DNA of 64,000 nucleotides from Hyphomonas sp. (GTDB taxonomy: Bacteria > Pseudomonadota > Alphaproteobacteria > Caulobacterales > Hyphomonadaceae), in assembly GCF_022844445.1 (NCBI RefSeq), contig NZ_JALHLS010000005.1:177709-241708 (forward strand), read 5' to 3'. A model generated the notes under the pieces. The model did no database searches. It had not been told where the DNA came from and saw nothing but the letters and a program-made list of their open reading frames with translations. The stretch's first letter is position 1; each line of letters starts with the position of its first letter. A program made the position numbers and the translations under genes. Shown here in pieces: positions 6,916 to 14,656 of this stretch.

Positions 6916-8937
6916 TCAGAACCTCGCGCGGATACCGCCGAAAACGGCGCGGCGTTCAACGGGGTAGTAGATGACTGAAGCCGGCGTTGCGGTGATCACC
7001 GCACCGACATCGCCGGCTGCCTTCTCGTCTGCGAGGTTGCGGGCATCGAGGAAGATGTCGATGTTGTCGGTCGCCTTGAAGCTGCCGGTTACGCCGAGCA
7101 GCGTGTAGCCGCCGGTCTGGGTCGTGTTGTTATAGTCCGCATATGGGCCGTCGGGCAGCCATTCGAGGTTCGGCGCGATGCTGAACCGGTCTCCGGAATA
7201 CTTGATCTCGGCCCGGTAGACATGCTCCGGCACCACCGGAAGCGTGTTGTCGCCGTACTGTGCATCGCCCCGGAAGGAGAAGTCCGAGTACTGATAGACC
7301 TGGCGCAGCGTGATGCGGTCCGTCAGGTCGAGCGAAAGCCCGGCCTCGAGTCCCCTGTGGCGCGTCTTGTCGGCGTTGAAGGTCGTCGCCGGGATGTCCG
7401 GGCCTACCGTAAACTGCAGCATCTCGCCATCGATGTCGGCCGAGTAGATCGCCACATCCCATTCGGCGATGCCGGCGCGCCCGCGCGTGCCGATTTCTGC
7501 TGTCCAGGCGGTCTGCGCATCGACCGGCACGAAGCTGGCAACCTGGGCGACTTCCGAGAAGCCCGGGAACTCGGCCGAGCGGCTGTAGTTCGCAAACATC
7601 TGGATGTCCGGCGCGATTTCATAGAGCGCGCCGAACTTCGGCGAGAACTCTTCGAACTCCGCCGAGCCCTTCACGTTCGCGGGCAGGGCGTTGTTCCGGG
7701 TCAGCAACTGCTCGCGCTTGCCTTCTGCATAGATCGCCCCGGCCACCAGCGTCAGCTTGTCGGTTACGCCATAGCGGCCCTCGGCATAGACGTTGCGCGT
7801 CCAGGCGTCCTGGTCGGCACCCTGGGTCTGCGTACCGCGGGCGCCGTTGATATTGACGAAGCGCTTGGCATCCACGTCGCCTTCGCGCGCTTCGGCGCCA
7901 ATCGTCAGACCGACCGGACCGGCCTGCCATTCATACCGGGTCCAGATGCCCTTATCGAGCGACTCGTTGTCGATCACCTGGAAGATCGGGTGATAGAGTT
8001 CCTTGTCGTTTAGCCAGAGGCCGGCGGCGAAGCTCGAGTTCTCGAAGTCGATGCGCGTCTGGTTCTGCACACGGATCGACTTGATGTCGCGGGCCTGGTC
8101 ACCCACGAAGTTGCCCTGCTTCGGATTCGACAGCACGGTGGCGATGTTCAGCGCGCCGGGCAGTTCCTGGTTGATGTCGTTGACGCTGGCATAGAAGCGC
8201 GTGGTGATATTGTCGGTGACGTCATAGCCGAGATTGCCGTGGAAGCGCATGGAGTCGCGGTTGACATGGTCACGGTCACCGTTCGACGTATCAGCGCTGA
8301 CGGCTGCCCAGGCATCCCACTTGCCGGACGAGACACCGCCCGAGACGAGGCCGCGATAAGTGTCGAAGCTGCCCACATCGCCGCGCACATAAATGCCCGG
8401 CGCAGTGTCGCCCGTAGGCGTCACGCCGTTGACGGCCCCGCCGAGCGTGCCCGAGCCGAAGCGCAGCGCATTGGCGCCGCGATAAACTTCGAGGTGATCG
8501 AAGAAAATCGGCTCAAGTTCCTGAAAGTCTCCGTTGTCGTCGGCGAGATTGATCGGGGCGCCGTCCTGCAGGAGCGTCAGGCCGCGCATGTGGAATCCCC
8601 GGCTGATGCCCGAGCCGCGGATCGAGACGCGTACTTCCTGACCATAGCGCGGCTGGGTGTAGACACCCGGCGAGAAGGCGAGCGTGTCGCGCATCGAAAC
8701 GAGGAACCGGTCGGCATATTCCTCGTGGGTGATGACATCGGTGCCGCCTGGTGTGGCAGAGGCGCGGGCCTGTGCTTCAGCGGCGGCGGCGGTCGAGGTG
8801 ACGATGATCGTCTCCTCGATGCGCACGTCGTCTTCGGTGTCTTCGATGGCTTGGGCTGCGGCTGGAAGGCTTGCCCAGACCGCAAGGCCAAGGGCGGAAA
8901 GGCTCAGCGCGGAGCCCGTCTTGAAGGTGAGTTTCAT
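6916..8937 (-). CDS. TonB-dependent outer-membrane receptor
   Basis: The 673-residue product has a signal peptide ending ASLPAAAQA, then a TonB-box-like segment EETIIVTST (about 42-50). A plug domain follows with TDVITHEEYADRF, VSIRGSGISRGFHMRGLTLLQDG (partly quoted) and the closing EVYRGANALRFGSGTLGG. The 22-strand barrel ends in the aromatic residue of GGIRARF. It imports a large or scarce ligand across the outer membrane using TonB energy. Downstream is the PepSY gene and upstream a DUF2946-like gene, a context seen with copper- or siderophore-linked receptors. The ligand cannot be read from sequence. Two hairpins lie in the 77-base leader. Confidence 0.93.
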   Translation of the reverse strand: MKLTFKTGSALSLSALGLAVWASLPAAAQAIEDTEDDVRIEETIIVTSTAAAAEAQARASATPGGTDVITHEEYADRFLVSMRDTLAFSPGVYTQPRYGQEVRVSIRGSGISRGFHMRGLTLLQDGAPINLADDNGDFQELEPIFFDHLEVYRGANALRFGSGTLGGAVNGVTPTGDTAPGIYVRGDVGSFDTYRGLVSGGVSSGKWDAWAAVSADTSNGDRDHVNRDSMRFHGNLGYDVTDNITTRFYASVNDINQELPGALNIATVLSNPKQGNFVGDQARDIKSIRVQNQTRIDFENSSFAAGLWLNDKELYHPIFQVIDNESLDKGIWTRYEWQAGPVGLTIGAEAREGDVDAKRFVNINGARGTQTQGADQDAWTRNVYAEGRYGVTDKLTLVAGAIYAEGKREQLLTRNNALPANVKGSAEFEEFSPKFGALYEIAPDIQMFANYSRSAEFPGFSEVAQVASFVPVDAQTAWTAEIGTRGRAGIAEWDVAIYSADIDGEMLQFTVGPDIPATTFNADKTRHRGLEAGLSLDLTDRITLRQVYQYSDFSFRGDAQYGDNTLPVVPEHVYRAEIKYSGDRFSIAPNLEWLPDGPYADYNNTTQTGGYTLLGVTGSFKATDNIDIFLDARNLADEKAAGDVGAVITATPASVIYYPVERRAVFGGIRARF

Positions 8938-8963
8938 GGATCTTGTCTTCAGATGAAAGTGAT

Positions 8964-9004
8964 CCGGACGGGAGACGTCCGGCAGTCAGCCCCTCCGTGG
9001 AGGG
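8964..9004 (-). promoter_or_regulatory. Two small hairpins in the leader of the TonB receptor
   Basis: CCGGACG (8964-8970) pairs with CGTCCGG (8976-8982) around GGAGA. CCCTC (8991-8995) pairs with GAGGG (9000-9004) around CGTG. Both fall between the DUF2946-like stop and the receptor ATG, so they could tune distal expression in the operon. There is no U-run. Confidence 0.35.
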
Positions 9005-9014
9005 ACGGCTAGGA

Positions 9015-9428
9015 TCAGGCTTTCAGGAAGACGGGTGGGGCGCGTGAGCCGAGCGGGGGCCCGCGCGGCATGGCCCAGAAGCGGACGTCGCTGCGCGGGG
9101 CGATTTCGGGTTCAGGCGCGCTGAATGCAGGCGCGGCGACGTCCGGCACCACCGGCACCGTGGCGCCCTGGGCGAGCACGCAGTCATGGCAGTCGTGGCT
9201 CTCATCCGGCAGATCGCCGGCGGCCTTGTCGGCGAGCAGGGCAGCAAGATCGGCCCCAAGCGCGCTGGCGCCGGCGGACATTTCCTTGCCCGGCATCGCG
9301 CAGACGATGGCAGCAACCTCGCCCGGCCGCGACATGGCAGCGGCCATCGCACCCGGCATCAGCGCCTGGGTAACGAGGGCGAGCATGGCCAGCACGCGCG
9401 CGAGCAAAATGGCGGTGTTTCCCCACAT
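9015..9428 (-). CDS. DUF2946-like small exported protein with a CxxC/His motif
   Basis: The 137-residue product from the ATG at 9426-9428 starts MWGNTAILLARVLAMLALVTQ, a typical signal peptide ending near PGAMAAA. A longer frame begins at 9497 but adds a poor N-terminus. The mature part carries SHDCHDCVLAQG, the Cys/His-rich motif characteristic of DUF2946-like proteins, then a proline-rich tail. Such proteins often precede TonB receptors implicated in copper or heme handling (recalled context, not proven here). It lies 77 bases before the receptor on the same strand and is probably the first gene of a three-gene operon. Confidence 0.65.
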   Translation of the reverse strand: MWGNTAILLARVLAMLALVTQALMPGAMAAAMSRPGEVAAIVCAMPGKEMSAGASALGADLAALLADKAAGDLPDESHDCHDCVLAQGATVPVVPDVAAPAFSAPEPEIAPRSDVRFWAMPRGPPLGSRAPPVFLKA

Positions 9429-9589
9429 CGCCGGCAGAAATATCAGGTTTCCGGCCGGCGAGAACAGTCCGCTTCGCCGCAGGTGGCCGGCCCACATAAT
9501 TACCCCACGGAAACCCTAGCCGACCCGCGCCCGCTCCCCTAGGGTCGCCCCCGCTAACAAGCCTGCAAACAACACAAGGGAGGGCCACC

Positions 9590-10357
9590 ATGAGCCTGTT
9601 CGATCTGAAGGGTAAATCCGCCATCATAACCGGTTCGTCGCGCGGTATCGGCCGGGCGATTGCCGAAGCCATGGCCGACCAGGGCGCCCGCGTTGTCATC
9701 TCCTCGCGCAAGCCGGGCCCCTGCGAGGAAGTCGCTGCCGCCATCAACAAGAAGCACGGCGACGGCACGGCCATCGCGATCCCCGCGAACATCTCCTCGA
9801 AGGAAGACCTGCAGGCGATGGTCGACGAGACCAACAAGTCGTTCGGCAAGATCGACATCGTCGTCTGCAACGCGGCGTCGAACCCCTATTACGGCCCGAT
9901 GGCCGGCATCTCGGATGATGCCTTCACGAAGATCCTGCAGAACAACATCATCTCGAACCACTGGCTGATCCAGATGTGCGCCCCGCAGATGCGGGAGCGC
10001 AAAGACGGCGCCATCATCATCGTCTCGTCCATCGGCGGCCTGCGCGCCTCGCCCGTGATCGGCGCCTACAACATCTCCAAGGCGGCCGATTTTCAACTCG
10101 CCCGCAACCTCGCTGCCGAGTTCGGCGCCGACAATATCCGCGTCAACTGTATTGCGCCCGGCCTGATCAAAACCGACTTCGCCAAGGCTCTCTGGGACAA
10201 TCCGGAAACGCTGAAACGCGCCCTCACTGGCACACCGCTGAAGCGTATCGGCGACCCGGAAGAGATCGCCGGCGCGGCTGTCTACCTCGCCTCGAAAGCC
10301 GGCGCCTACATGACCGGCCAGATGCTCGTCGTCGATGGCGGTGCCACGGTCACCTGA
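9590..10357 (+). CDS. SDR-family oxidoreductase
   Basis: The 255-residue cytoplasmic protein starts MSLFDLKGKSAIITGSSRGIG. It has the classical short-chain dehydrogenase set: cofactor motif TGSSRGIG (about 13-20), CNAAS in place of NNAG, catalytic Ser in IIVSSIGG, YNISK with catalytic Tyr and Lys, and the C-terminal GQMLVVDGG. It should oxidise or reduce a hydroxy/keto group with NAD(P). The stop codon overlaps the start of csaA (TGATG), so the two are translationally coupled. The CoA-related thioesterase two genes on suggests an acyl or hydroxyacyl substrate, by inference. Confidence 0.93.
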   Translation: MSLFDLKGKSAIITGSSRGIGRAIAEAMADQGARVVISSRKPGPCEEVAAAINKKHGDGTAIAIPANISSKEDLQAMVDETNKSFGKIDIVVCNAASNPYYGPMAGISDDAFTKILQNNIISNHWLIQMCAPQMRERKDGAIIIVSSIGGLRASPVIGAYNISKAADFQLARNLAAEFGADNIRVNCIAPGLIKTDFAKALWDNPETLKRALTGTPLKRIGDPEEIAGAAVYLASKAGAYMTGQMLVVDGGATVT

Positions 10358-10728
10358 TGCACCTCGTCGATCCGCCGGAGAACCCTCCGGCGCCTGAATT
10401 CACCTTCGAGGATTTCCGCCGTCCGGATATCCGCGCGGAGACGGTGCTGGCCGCCGCCCCGCTTGAAGGCGCGCGCAGACCGTCGATCCGGCCGGTCATC
10501 GATTTCGGGCCCGGGATCGGCGAATGGAACAGCTATGCCCAGATCACGGCGCATTACCAACCTGCCACTCAGGTTGGCCGGCAGATGACGGCACTTGTCC
10601 GTTCCCCCCCGCGCCGGATTGGCAAGTTCATGTCTGAAGTTCTCACTCTCAGCTTCGCCGATGTCGCGGGCGAGACAGTCCTCTTTTCACCGGATCAACC
10701 GGTCCCCAACGGAGCCCATCTCGCATGA
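10357..10728 (+). CDS. csaA: tRNA-binding protein / secretion chaperone CsaA
   Basis: The 123-residue product starts MHLVDPPENPPAPEFTFEDF. It matches the single-domain CsaA family of EMAPII/Trbp111-type OB folds: DIRAETVLAA, RPVIDFGPGIG, SAQIT-like YAQITAHY, GRQMTALV, PPRRIGKFMSEVLTLSF and RPVPNGA-like QPVPNGAHLA. CsaA dimers bind tRNA and were described as a secretion chaperone in Bacillus. The ATG overlaps the SDR stop and the TGA overlaps the thioesterase ATG, so it sits inside a tightly coupled operon. Upstream in-frame sequence inside the SDR gene is not part of it. Confidence 0.9.
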   Translation: MHLVDPPENPPAPEFTFEDFRRPDIRAETVLAAAPLEGARRPSIRPVIDFGPGIGEWNSYAQITAHYQPATQVGRQMTALVRSPPRRIGKFMSEVLTLSFADVAGETVLFSPDQPVPNGAHLA

Positions 10729-11195
10729 CGCGTACAGAACTCTCCGCCCAACAGACGGCCTTCTTCGCCCGGCTCCGGTCCGGCGAATGGGAACTGCCGC
10801 CGGGAATTCGCAATCTCGGCATCCGCCCGCAGGACTGGCTGAAAGACGTCTCCTATGGCCGCGTGCTCTATCAGTGGCCGAACGACGGCAGCCGCGACAT
10901 CCAGCCAGACCGCGTGTTCGGCGGCTGGGTCGCCGGCCTGTCGGACCATATCGTCTCGATGACAATGGCGAGCGCGCTGGAAGACGGCGAATGGTTCACC
11001 ACGATGGAACTGCAGACGCGCATCCTGCGCCCGGTGCCGAACGGCCTGATCACCATCGAGGGCCGGCTCGTCAGCCGAGGCAAGACGACCGGCCTTGTCG
11101 AAGCCGACTGGTATGACGACAAGCGCCGCCACCTTGCCCGGATTACGGCAGCCAAGGCCATCCGTGCCTATTCGGAGTTGCGCGGACCTGCCTGA
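10725..11195 (+). CDS. PaaI-type hotdog-fold thioesterase
   Basis: The 156-residue product starts MTRTELSAQQTAFFARLRSG. The hotdog region includes RVFGGWVAGLSDHIVSMTMAS, equivalent to the HGG-D/E helix of PaaI-like thioesterases, followed by TMELQTRILRPVPNG and EGRLVSRGKTTGLVEADW. The usual His-Gly-Gly is FGGW here, so the active site may differ. It should hydrolyse an acyl- or aryl-CoA. It overlaps csaA by 4 bases (ATGA) and ends the SDR-csaA-thioesterase operon. Confidence 0.82.
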   Translation: MTRTELSAQQTAFFARLRSGEWELPPGIRNLGIRPQDWLKDVSYGRVLYQWPNDGSRDIQPDRVFGGWVAGLSDHIVSMTMASALEDGEWFTTMELQTRILRPVPNGLITIEGRLVSRGKTTGLVEADWYDDKRRHLARITAAKAIRAYSELRGPA

Positions 11196-11275
11196 ATACG
11201 CGCCGAACGATCTATCCTCTGGACAAAACTGCCTTCGCGTGAACAAGGCGTGGCGAACCCGGAGATGACCCCGCC

Positions 11276-11833
11276 ATGAGCCAAATCAACCCGCAGGACC
11301 CGCAGAACGCACCGCGCGACCCGCTGGCGGAGCGGATTGTCGAACAGGCAATCTTCAGCAGCCGCTGGCTGATGGCGCCGATCTATCTCGGCCTCATCGG
11401 CGCGCTGGGAATCCTGATCGTTACCTTCTTCCGCGAACTGATCCACGCCATTCCGGACGTCATGAGCATGGAAGAGGCGGACGTCATCCTGCTTATCCTG
11501 TCGCTGGTCGACATCTCGCTCGCCGGCAATCTGGTGCTGATCATCCTATTCTCGGGCTACGAGAATTTTGTCTCCAAGATAGGACCGGCGCAGCACCGCG
11601 ACCGCCCAGCCTGGATGGGCAAGGTGGATTTCTCCGGCCTGAAGTCGAAACTGATCGCATCCATCGTCGCAATCTCAGCGATCCACCTGCTGAAGATCTT
11701 CATGGACCTCGGCAAGTACACAGAACAGCAGCTGATGTGGTACACGATCATCCATCTGAGCTTCGTCGTTTCCGGTGTCGGCTTCGCGCTCATGGATTTC
11801 ATCGACTCCAAGTCCAAATCGAAATCGAAGTAG
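11276..11833 (+). CDS. UPF0114/YqhA-family inner-membrane protein
   Basis: The 185-residue product has a polar N-terminus, then membrane segments at about 38-60 (LMAPIYLGLIGALGILIVTFF), 75-97, 120-140 and 150-172, and ends in a lysine/serine tail SKSKSKSK. The RWLMAPIYLGL start and the IILFSGYENFVSKI motif are hallmarks of the YqhA/TIGR00645 family. The function is unknown; distant structural links to ion-channel folds have been proposed. It lies 80 bases after the thioesterase and probably has its own promoter. Confidence 0.88.
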   Translation: MSQINPQDPQNAPRDPLAERIVEQAIFSSRWLMAPIYLGLIGALGILIVTFFRELIHAIPDVMSMEEADVILLILSLVDISLAGNLVLIILFSGYENFVSKIGPAQHRDRPAWMGKVDFSGLKSKLIASIVAISAIHLLKIFMDLGKYTEQQLMWYTIIHLSFVVSGVGFALMDFIDSKSKSKSK

Positions 11834-11876
11834 GCGAACCGGCTGCACGCTTGCGACGGTTGCGCAGGCAAGGCCC

Positions 11877-12107
11877 ATGCGGATCGAACGCGTCAACCGT
11901 GCCTCGCCCAAGACGCTGTTCATCACGCGCACCGATAGCACGCGCGCCGAAGCCCCGGTTCCGAAGAAGGGACCGTTGTCTCATGACGGTATGCGCGTCG
12001 CGGTCGAACAGGTTCTCTGCGTCCGGCGCAGCTTCTTCGGCCTGCTCGCAGAAGGCCGCCGCCCGGGCGAAGTCGCCAGCCTCACATCCGCTGATCACGC
12101 CGCGTAA
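11877..12107 (+). CDS. Hypothetical small protein (76 residues)
   Basis: The frame starts MRIERVNRASPKTLFITRTD, ends with TAA at 12105-12107, and has roughly 80% G/C at third codon positions, like neighbouring real genes. The product is basic, with no membrane segment or recognised domain. The upstream ribosome binding site is weak (AGGC/AAGG). It starts 43 bases after the YqhA-like gene. An overlapping antisense frame exists but looks less gene-like. Confidence 0.45.
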   Translation: MRIERVNRASPKTLFITRTDSTRAEAPVPKKGPLSHDGMRVAVEQVLCVRRSFFGLLAEGRRPGEVASLTSADHAA

Positions 12108-12127
12108 CCCCTGATGATCTCCGCATC

Positions 12128-12145
12128 TCCCCGGCGCGGGGATTT
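12128..12145. terminator. Short hairpin between convergent genes
   Basis: TCCCCG (12128-12133) and CGGGGA (12137-12142) pair around GCG and are followed by TTT on the + strand. It sits between the small + strand ORF and the 3' end of queA, so it could serve either, but the stem is only 6 base pairs. Confidence 0.35.
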
Positions 12146-12146
12146 C

Positions 12147-13202
12147 TCATGGCAGAAGCAGACAGGCATCGCCGTAGGAATAGAAGCGGTAGCCCTCACG
12201 GATCGCGTGCGCATAAGCCGCCTGCATCACATCTGTTCCCATAAGTGTGCAGACGAGCATGAACAGGCTTGATTCCGGCAGGTGAAAGTTGGTGACGAGC
12301 GCGTCCGTCGCGCGAATTTGGTCCCCCGGCTTCAGGAAAATATCCGTCGGCCCCGTGGCCGCATGCAGCGTGCCATCAGCCTCGGCGCAGCTTTCCAGCG
12401 TGCGCATCGCAGTCGTCCCCACCGGCACGATCCGGCGGCCTGCTGCCCGCGCCGCATTGAGCCGCGCCGCAACTTCAGGCGTGAGGCGGCGCCATTCCTC
12501 GTGCAGCCGGTTTTCGGCAAGGTGCTTTTCCTCCAGCGGCTTGAACGTGCCGAGGCCGACATGCAGGCGTACATGCTCACGCGCGATCCGTGCCGCCTCG
12601 ATCTCTTCCAGAAGGCGCGGCGTGAAATGCAGCCCCGCCGTTGGCGCAGCCACGCTGGCCGCCTCCTCGCCTGCAAATTTCGTCTGGTAGGTCTCGCGGT
12701 CCTTCGCATCGGCCGGCCGGCGGCGCGCGATATAGGGCGGCAACGGCATCGCGCCGTGTGCCTCGAGGGCCGCCTCCAGCGCCGCGCCCTCGCAGTCGAA
12801 CGCCAGCTCGATCTCGCCGCCTTCGCGCCGGCCGCTGATCGTGGCGGAAAATCCGTCGGCGAACACAATCGTGTCGCCTTCCTTCAGCCTCCGGCCCGGA
12901 CGCGCCAGAGCCAGCCAGCGCCGGGCGTCGATCCGCTCGACAAGGTTGACGTCCACTGCCACATCGCGGCTGACGCCGTCGCGCGCCGACCGCACGCCCT
13001 TCAGCGCCGAGGGGAGCACGCGCGTATCGTTGAACACCAGGACATCGCCTGCTGCGAGATAGCGCGGCAGGTCGCGCACACCCGCATCCTCCAACCGCCC
13101 GTCCCCGTGTACCACCAGCAGCCGCGCCGCATCCTGCGGCTCAGCCGGGCGCAGCGCGATCAGCGCCTCGGGCAGGTCGAAACTGTACGGGGTAAGGTCC
13201 AT
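12147..13202 (-). CDS. queA: tRNA preQ1(34) S-adenosylmethionine ribosyltransferase-isomerase QueA
   Basis: The 351-residue product from the ATG at 13200-13202 starts MDLTPYSFDLPEALIALRPA, the classic QueA opening (a frame 10 codons longer exists). Other hallmarks are VFNDTRVLPSALKG, AAPTAGLHFTPRLLEEI, HVGLGTFKPL, VGTTAMRTLES and TNFHLPESSLFMLV. It adds the ribosyl moiety of SAM to preQ1 in tRNA to give epoxyqueuosine. It is the last gene of the leftward gyrA-coaD-cyclophilin-queA run, 45 bases after the cyclophilin. Confidence 0.97.
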   Translation of the reverse strand: MDLTPYSFDLPEALIALRPAEPQDAARLLVVHGDGRLEDAGVRDLPRYLAAGDVLVFNDTRVLPSALKGVRSARDGVSRDVAVDVNLVERIDARRWLALARPGRRLKEGDTIVFADGFSATISGRREGGEIELAFDCEGAALEAALEAHGAMPLPPYIARRRPADAKDRETYQTKFAGEEAASVAAPTAGLHFTPRLLEEIEAARIAREHVRLHVGLGTFKPLEEKHLAENRLHEEWRRLTPEVAARLNAARAAGRRIVPVGTTAMRTLESCAEADGTLHAATGPTDIFLKPGDQIRATDALVTNFHLPESSLFMLVCTLMGTDVMQAAYAHAIREGYRFYSYGDACLLLP

Positions 13203-13247
13203 GCCCGCGCTCATCGCGCAGGCATGGTCCAAGCGTCAAGCCTGAGC

Positions 13248-14120
13248 TTACTTTACGATCGCCGGGATGGGCGGCAGGTCGCACACATCGACCTCGCCCT
13301 TGGTGGACAGCTCGGCGGCAAACGCCTCAGTATCGGTGCGAAGCACCCAGGCTTTTGGCCGTTTGGCTTCCGGAATGTCAGCGGCGATCTTTACCGACGT
13401 CAAAAGGTCCGGATCGGTCACCGATCCACTGCCCGGCGCGCCCTTCTTCAGCGCCTTTACTACGTCCTGCCCCGCGATGACACGTCCCCAGGACGTGTAC
13501 ATCTTGTCGAGGTGGGGCGAGTGTTCGCGCATCAGGAAGAATTGCGTATCGGCCGAGTTCGGATCATCCGTCCGCGCCGTCGACAGAACGCCGCGGCAAT
13601 GCGGGATCGACGTGCCGACAAAACCGTCTGCGGACATTTCAGCAAAGAAGGCTGGCTGCGTCAGCATGGGGAACCCCTTGAGGTAGCCCATCTTGCCGGT
13701 GTCGCCCGGCCCGATCACGACATCCAGCGGCATCTTCGCCACATCTCGGCGAATGGTAAACTCGCCCGGAATGCCCGGCCAGCCCGGATCCTCGCCCTTC
13801 TTGGCCCAGACGTCGCCGCCCTGCGCCATAAAGTCGTCGATCACGCGGTGGAAAGTCGTGCCATCGAGATCGCCCGATTGGATGATCTTGGTGAACTGGG
13901 CGAAGTGCTTCGGCGCCATGTCGGGAAAAGCCTCAACCAGGACGCGGCCCTTGGTCGTCTCGAACACCAGAAGGTTTGCCGGGTCCACGGCGCGCCAGTT
14001 GGCGTCGTCCGGCGTCTCGACACCGGCGCCAATCGTCCAGGCTTTCGCTGCCGTCTCCCCGCACGCAGGCATCGCCAGCCCGAGAAGGCCAGCCGCAATT
14101 CCAAACGCTACACGTTTCAT
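13248..14120 (-). CDS. Exported cyclophilin-type peptidyl-prolyl cis-trans isomerase
   Basis: The 290-residue product starts MKRVAFGIAAGLLGLAMPACG, a signal peptide with a lipobox-like MPACG, so it probably acts in the periplasm, possibly lipidated. The cyclophilin core includes FPDMAPKHFAQFTKI, TTFHRVIDDFMAQGGD and DTQFFLMREHSPHLD, with the active-site Arg in FHRV. A 60-residue insertion separates the two core halves. The start codon overlaps the coaD stop by 4 bases. It is a folding catalyst; clients are unknown. Confidence 0.92.
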   Translation of the reverse strand: MKRVAFGIAAGLLGLAMPACGETAAKAWTIGAGVETPDDANWRAVDPANLLVFETTKGRVLVEAFPDMAPKHFAQFTKIIQSGDLDGTTFHRVIDDFMAQGGDVWAKKGEDPGWPGIPGEFTIRRDVAKMPLDVVIGPGDTGKMGYLKGFPMLTQPAFFAEMSADGFVGTSIPHCRGVLSTARTDDPNSADTQFFLMREHSPHLDKMYTSWGRVIAGQDVVKALKKGAPGSGSVTDPDLLTSVKIAADIPEAKRPKAWVLRTDTEAFAAELSTKGEVDVCDLPPIPAIVK

Positions 14121-14614
14121 TTTCCGTACTTCTCCAACAGCGCCCGCTTCACGTCCGGCGTGACAAAGGGCGTGATGTTGCCCCCGAGGCTCGCGATTTC
14201 CTTCACGAGCCGAGAGGCAACGGCCTGATGGCGAACATCCGCCATAAGGAAGACGGTTTCAATGTCGGGATTCAGTTGCTCGTTCATCGCGGTCATCTGG
14301 AACTCGTATTCGAAGTCCTGGACCGCGCGCAGGCCGCGCACAATGATCTGGGCGCCGCAGGCCTCGGCAAACTTCATCAGGAGGCCGTGCATCGGCATCA
14401 CGCGTATTTCCGCCAGGCCCGGCCCATTCAGCTTGGCGCATTCGGCTTTCACCATCGCGACCCGCTCTTCCAGCGTGAACAGGGGCTTTTTCGACTCGTT
14501 GACCGCCACACCGATCACCAGTTCGTCGACCAGTTTCATGGCCCGGCCGAAGATGTCGATATGCCCATTGGTCGGCGGGTCGAATGTCCCGGGGTAAAGT
14601 CCGATACGGCGCAT
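14117..14614 (-). CDS. coaD: Phosphopantetheine adenylyltransferase CoaD
   Basis: The 165-residue product starts MRRIGLYPGTFDPPTNGHID, containing the nucleotidyltransferase motif GTFDPPTNGH. It also has the family block IIVRGLRAVQDFEYEFQM and the C-terminal ISSS-like region replaced by EIASLGGNI. It transfers AMP to 4'-phosphopantetheine in coenzyme A synthesis. Its length is standard for CoaD. It is 42 bases downstream of gyrA and overlaps the cyclophilin gene. Confidence 0.97.
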   Translation of the reverse strand: MRRIGLYPGTFDPPTNGHIDIFGRAMKLVDELVIGVAVNESKKPLFTLEERVAMVKAECAKLNGPGLAEIRVMPMHGLLMKFAEACGAQIIVRGLRAVQDFEYEFQMTAMNEQLNPDIETVFLMADVRHQAVASRLVKEIASLGGNITPFVTPDVKRALLEKYGK

Positions 14615-14656
14615 CTGCTGCCTCCTGTTGCCAGTCCAGTTGTCCGGCAGCGCGCG

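Noticed and set aside
8938..9014. Metal riboswitch in the TonB receptor leader.
   Set aside because: At 77 bases it is too short for a cobalamin riboswitch, and only two simple hairpins without conserved riboswitch sequence are visible.
10318..10560. Minus-strand frame opposite csaA.
   Set aside because: The plus-strand product matches CsaA motifs end to end.
11799..12098. 99-codon minus-strand frame opposite the small hypothetical ORF at 11877-12107.
   Set aside because: Its composition is less gene-like and it lacks a ribosome binding site, while the + strand frame has higher third-position GC. Neither is certain.
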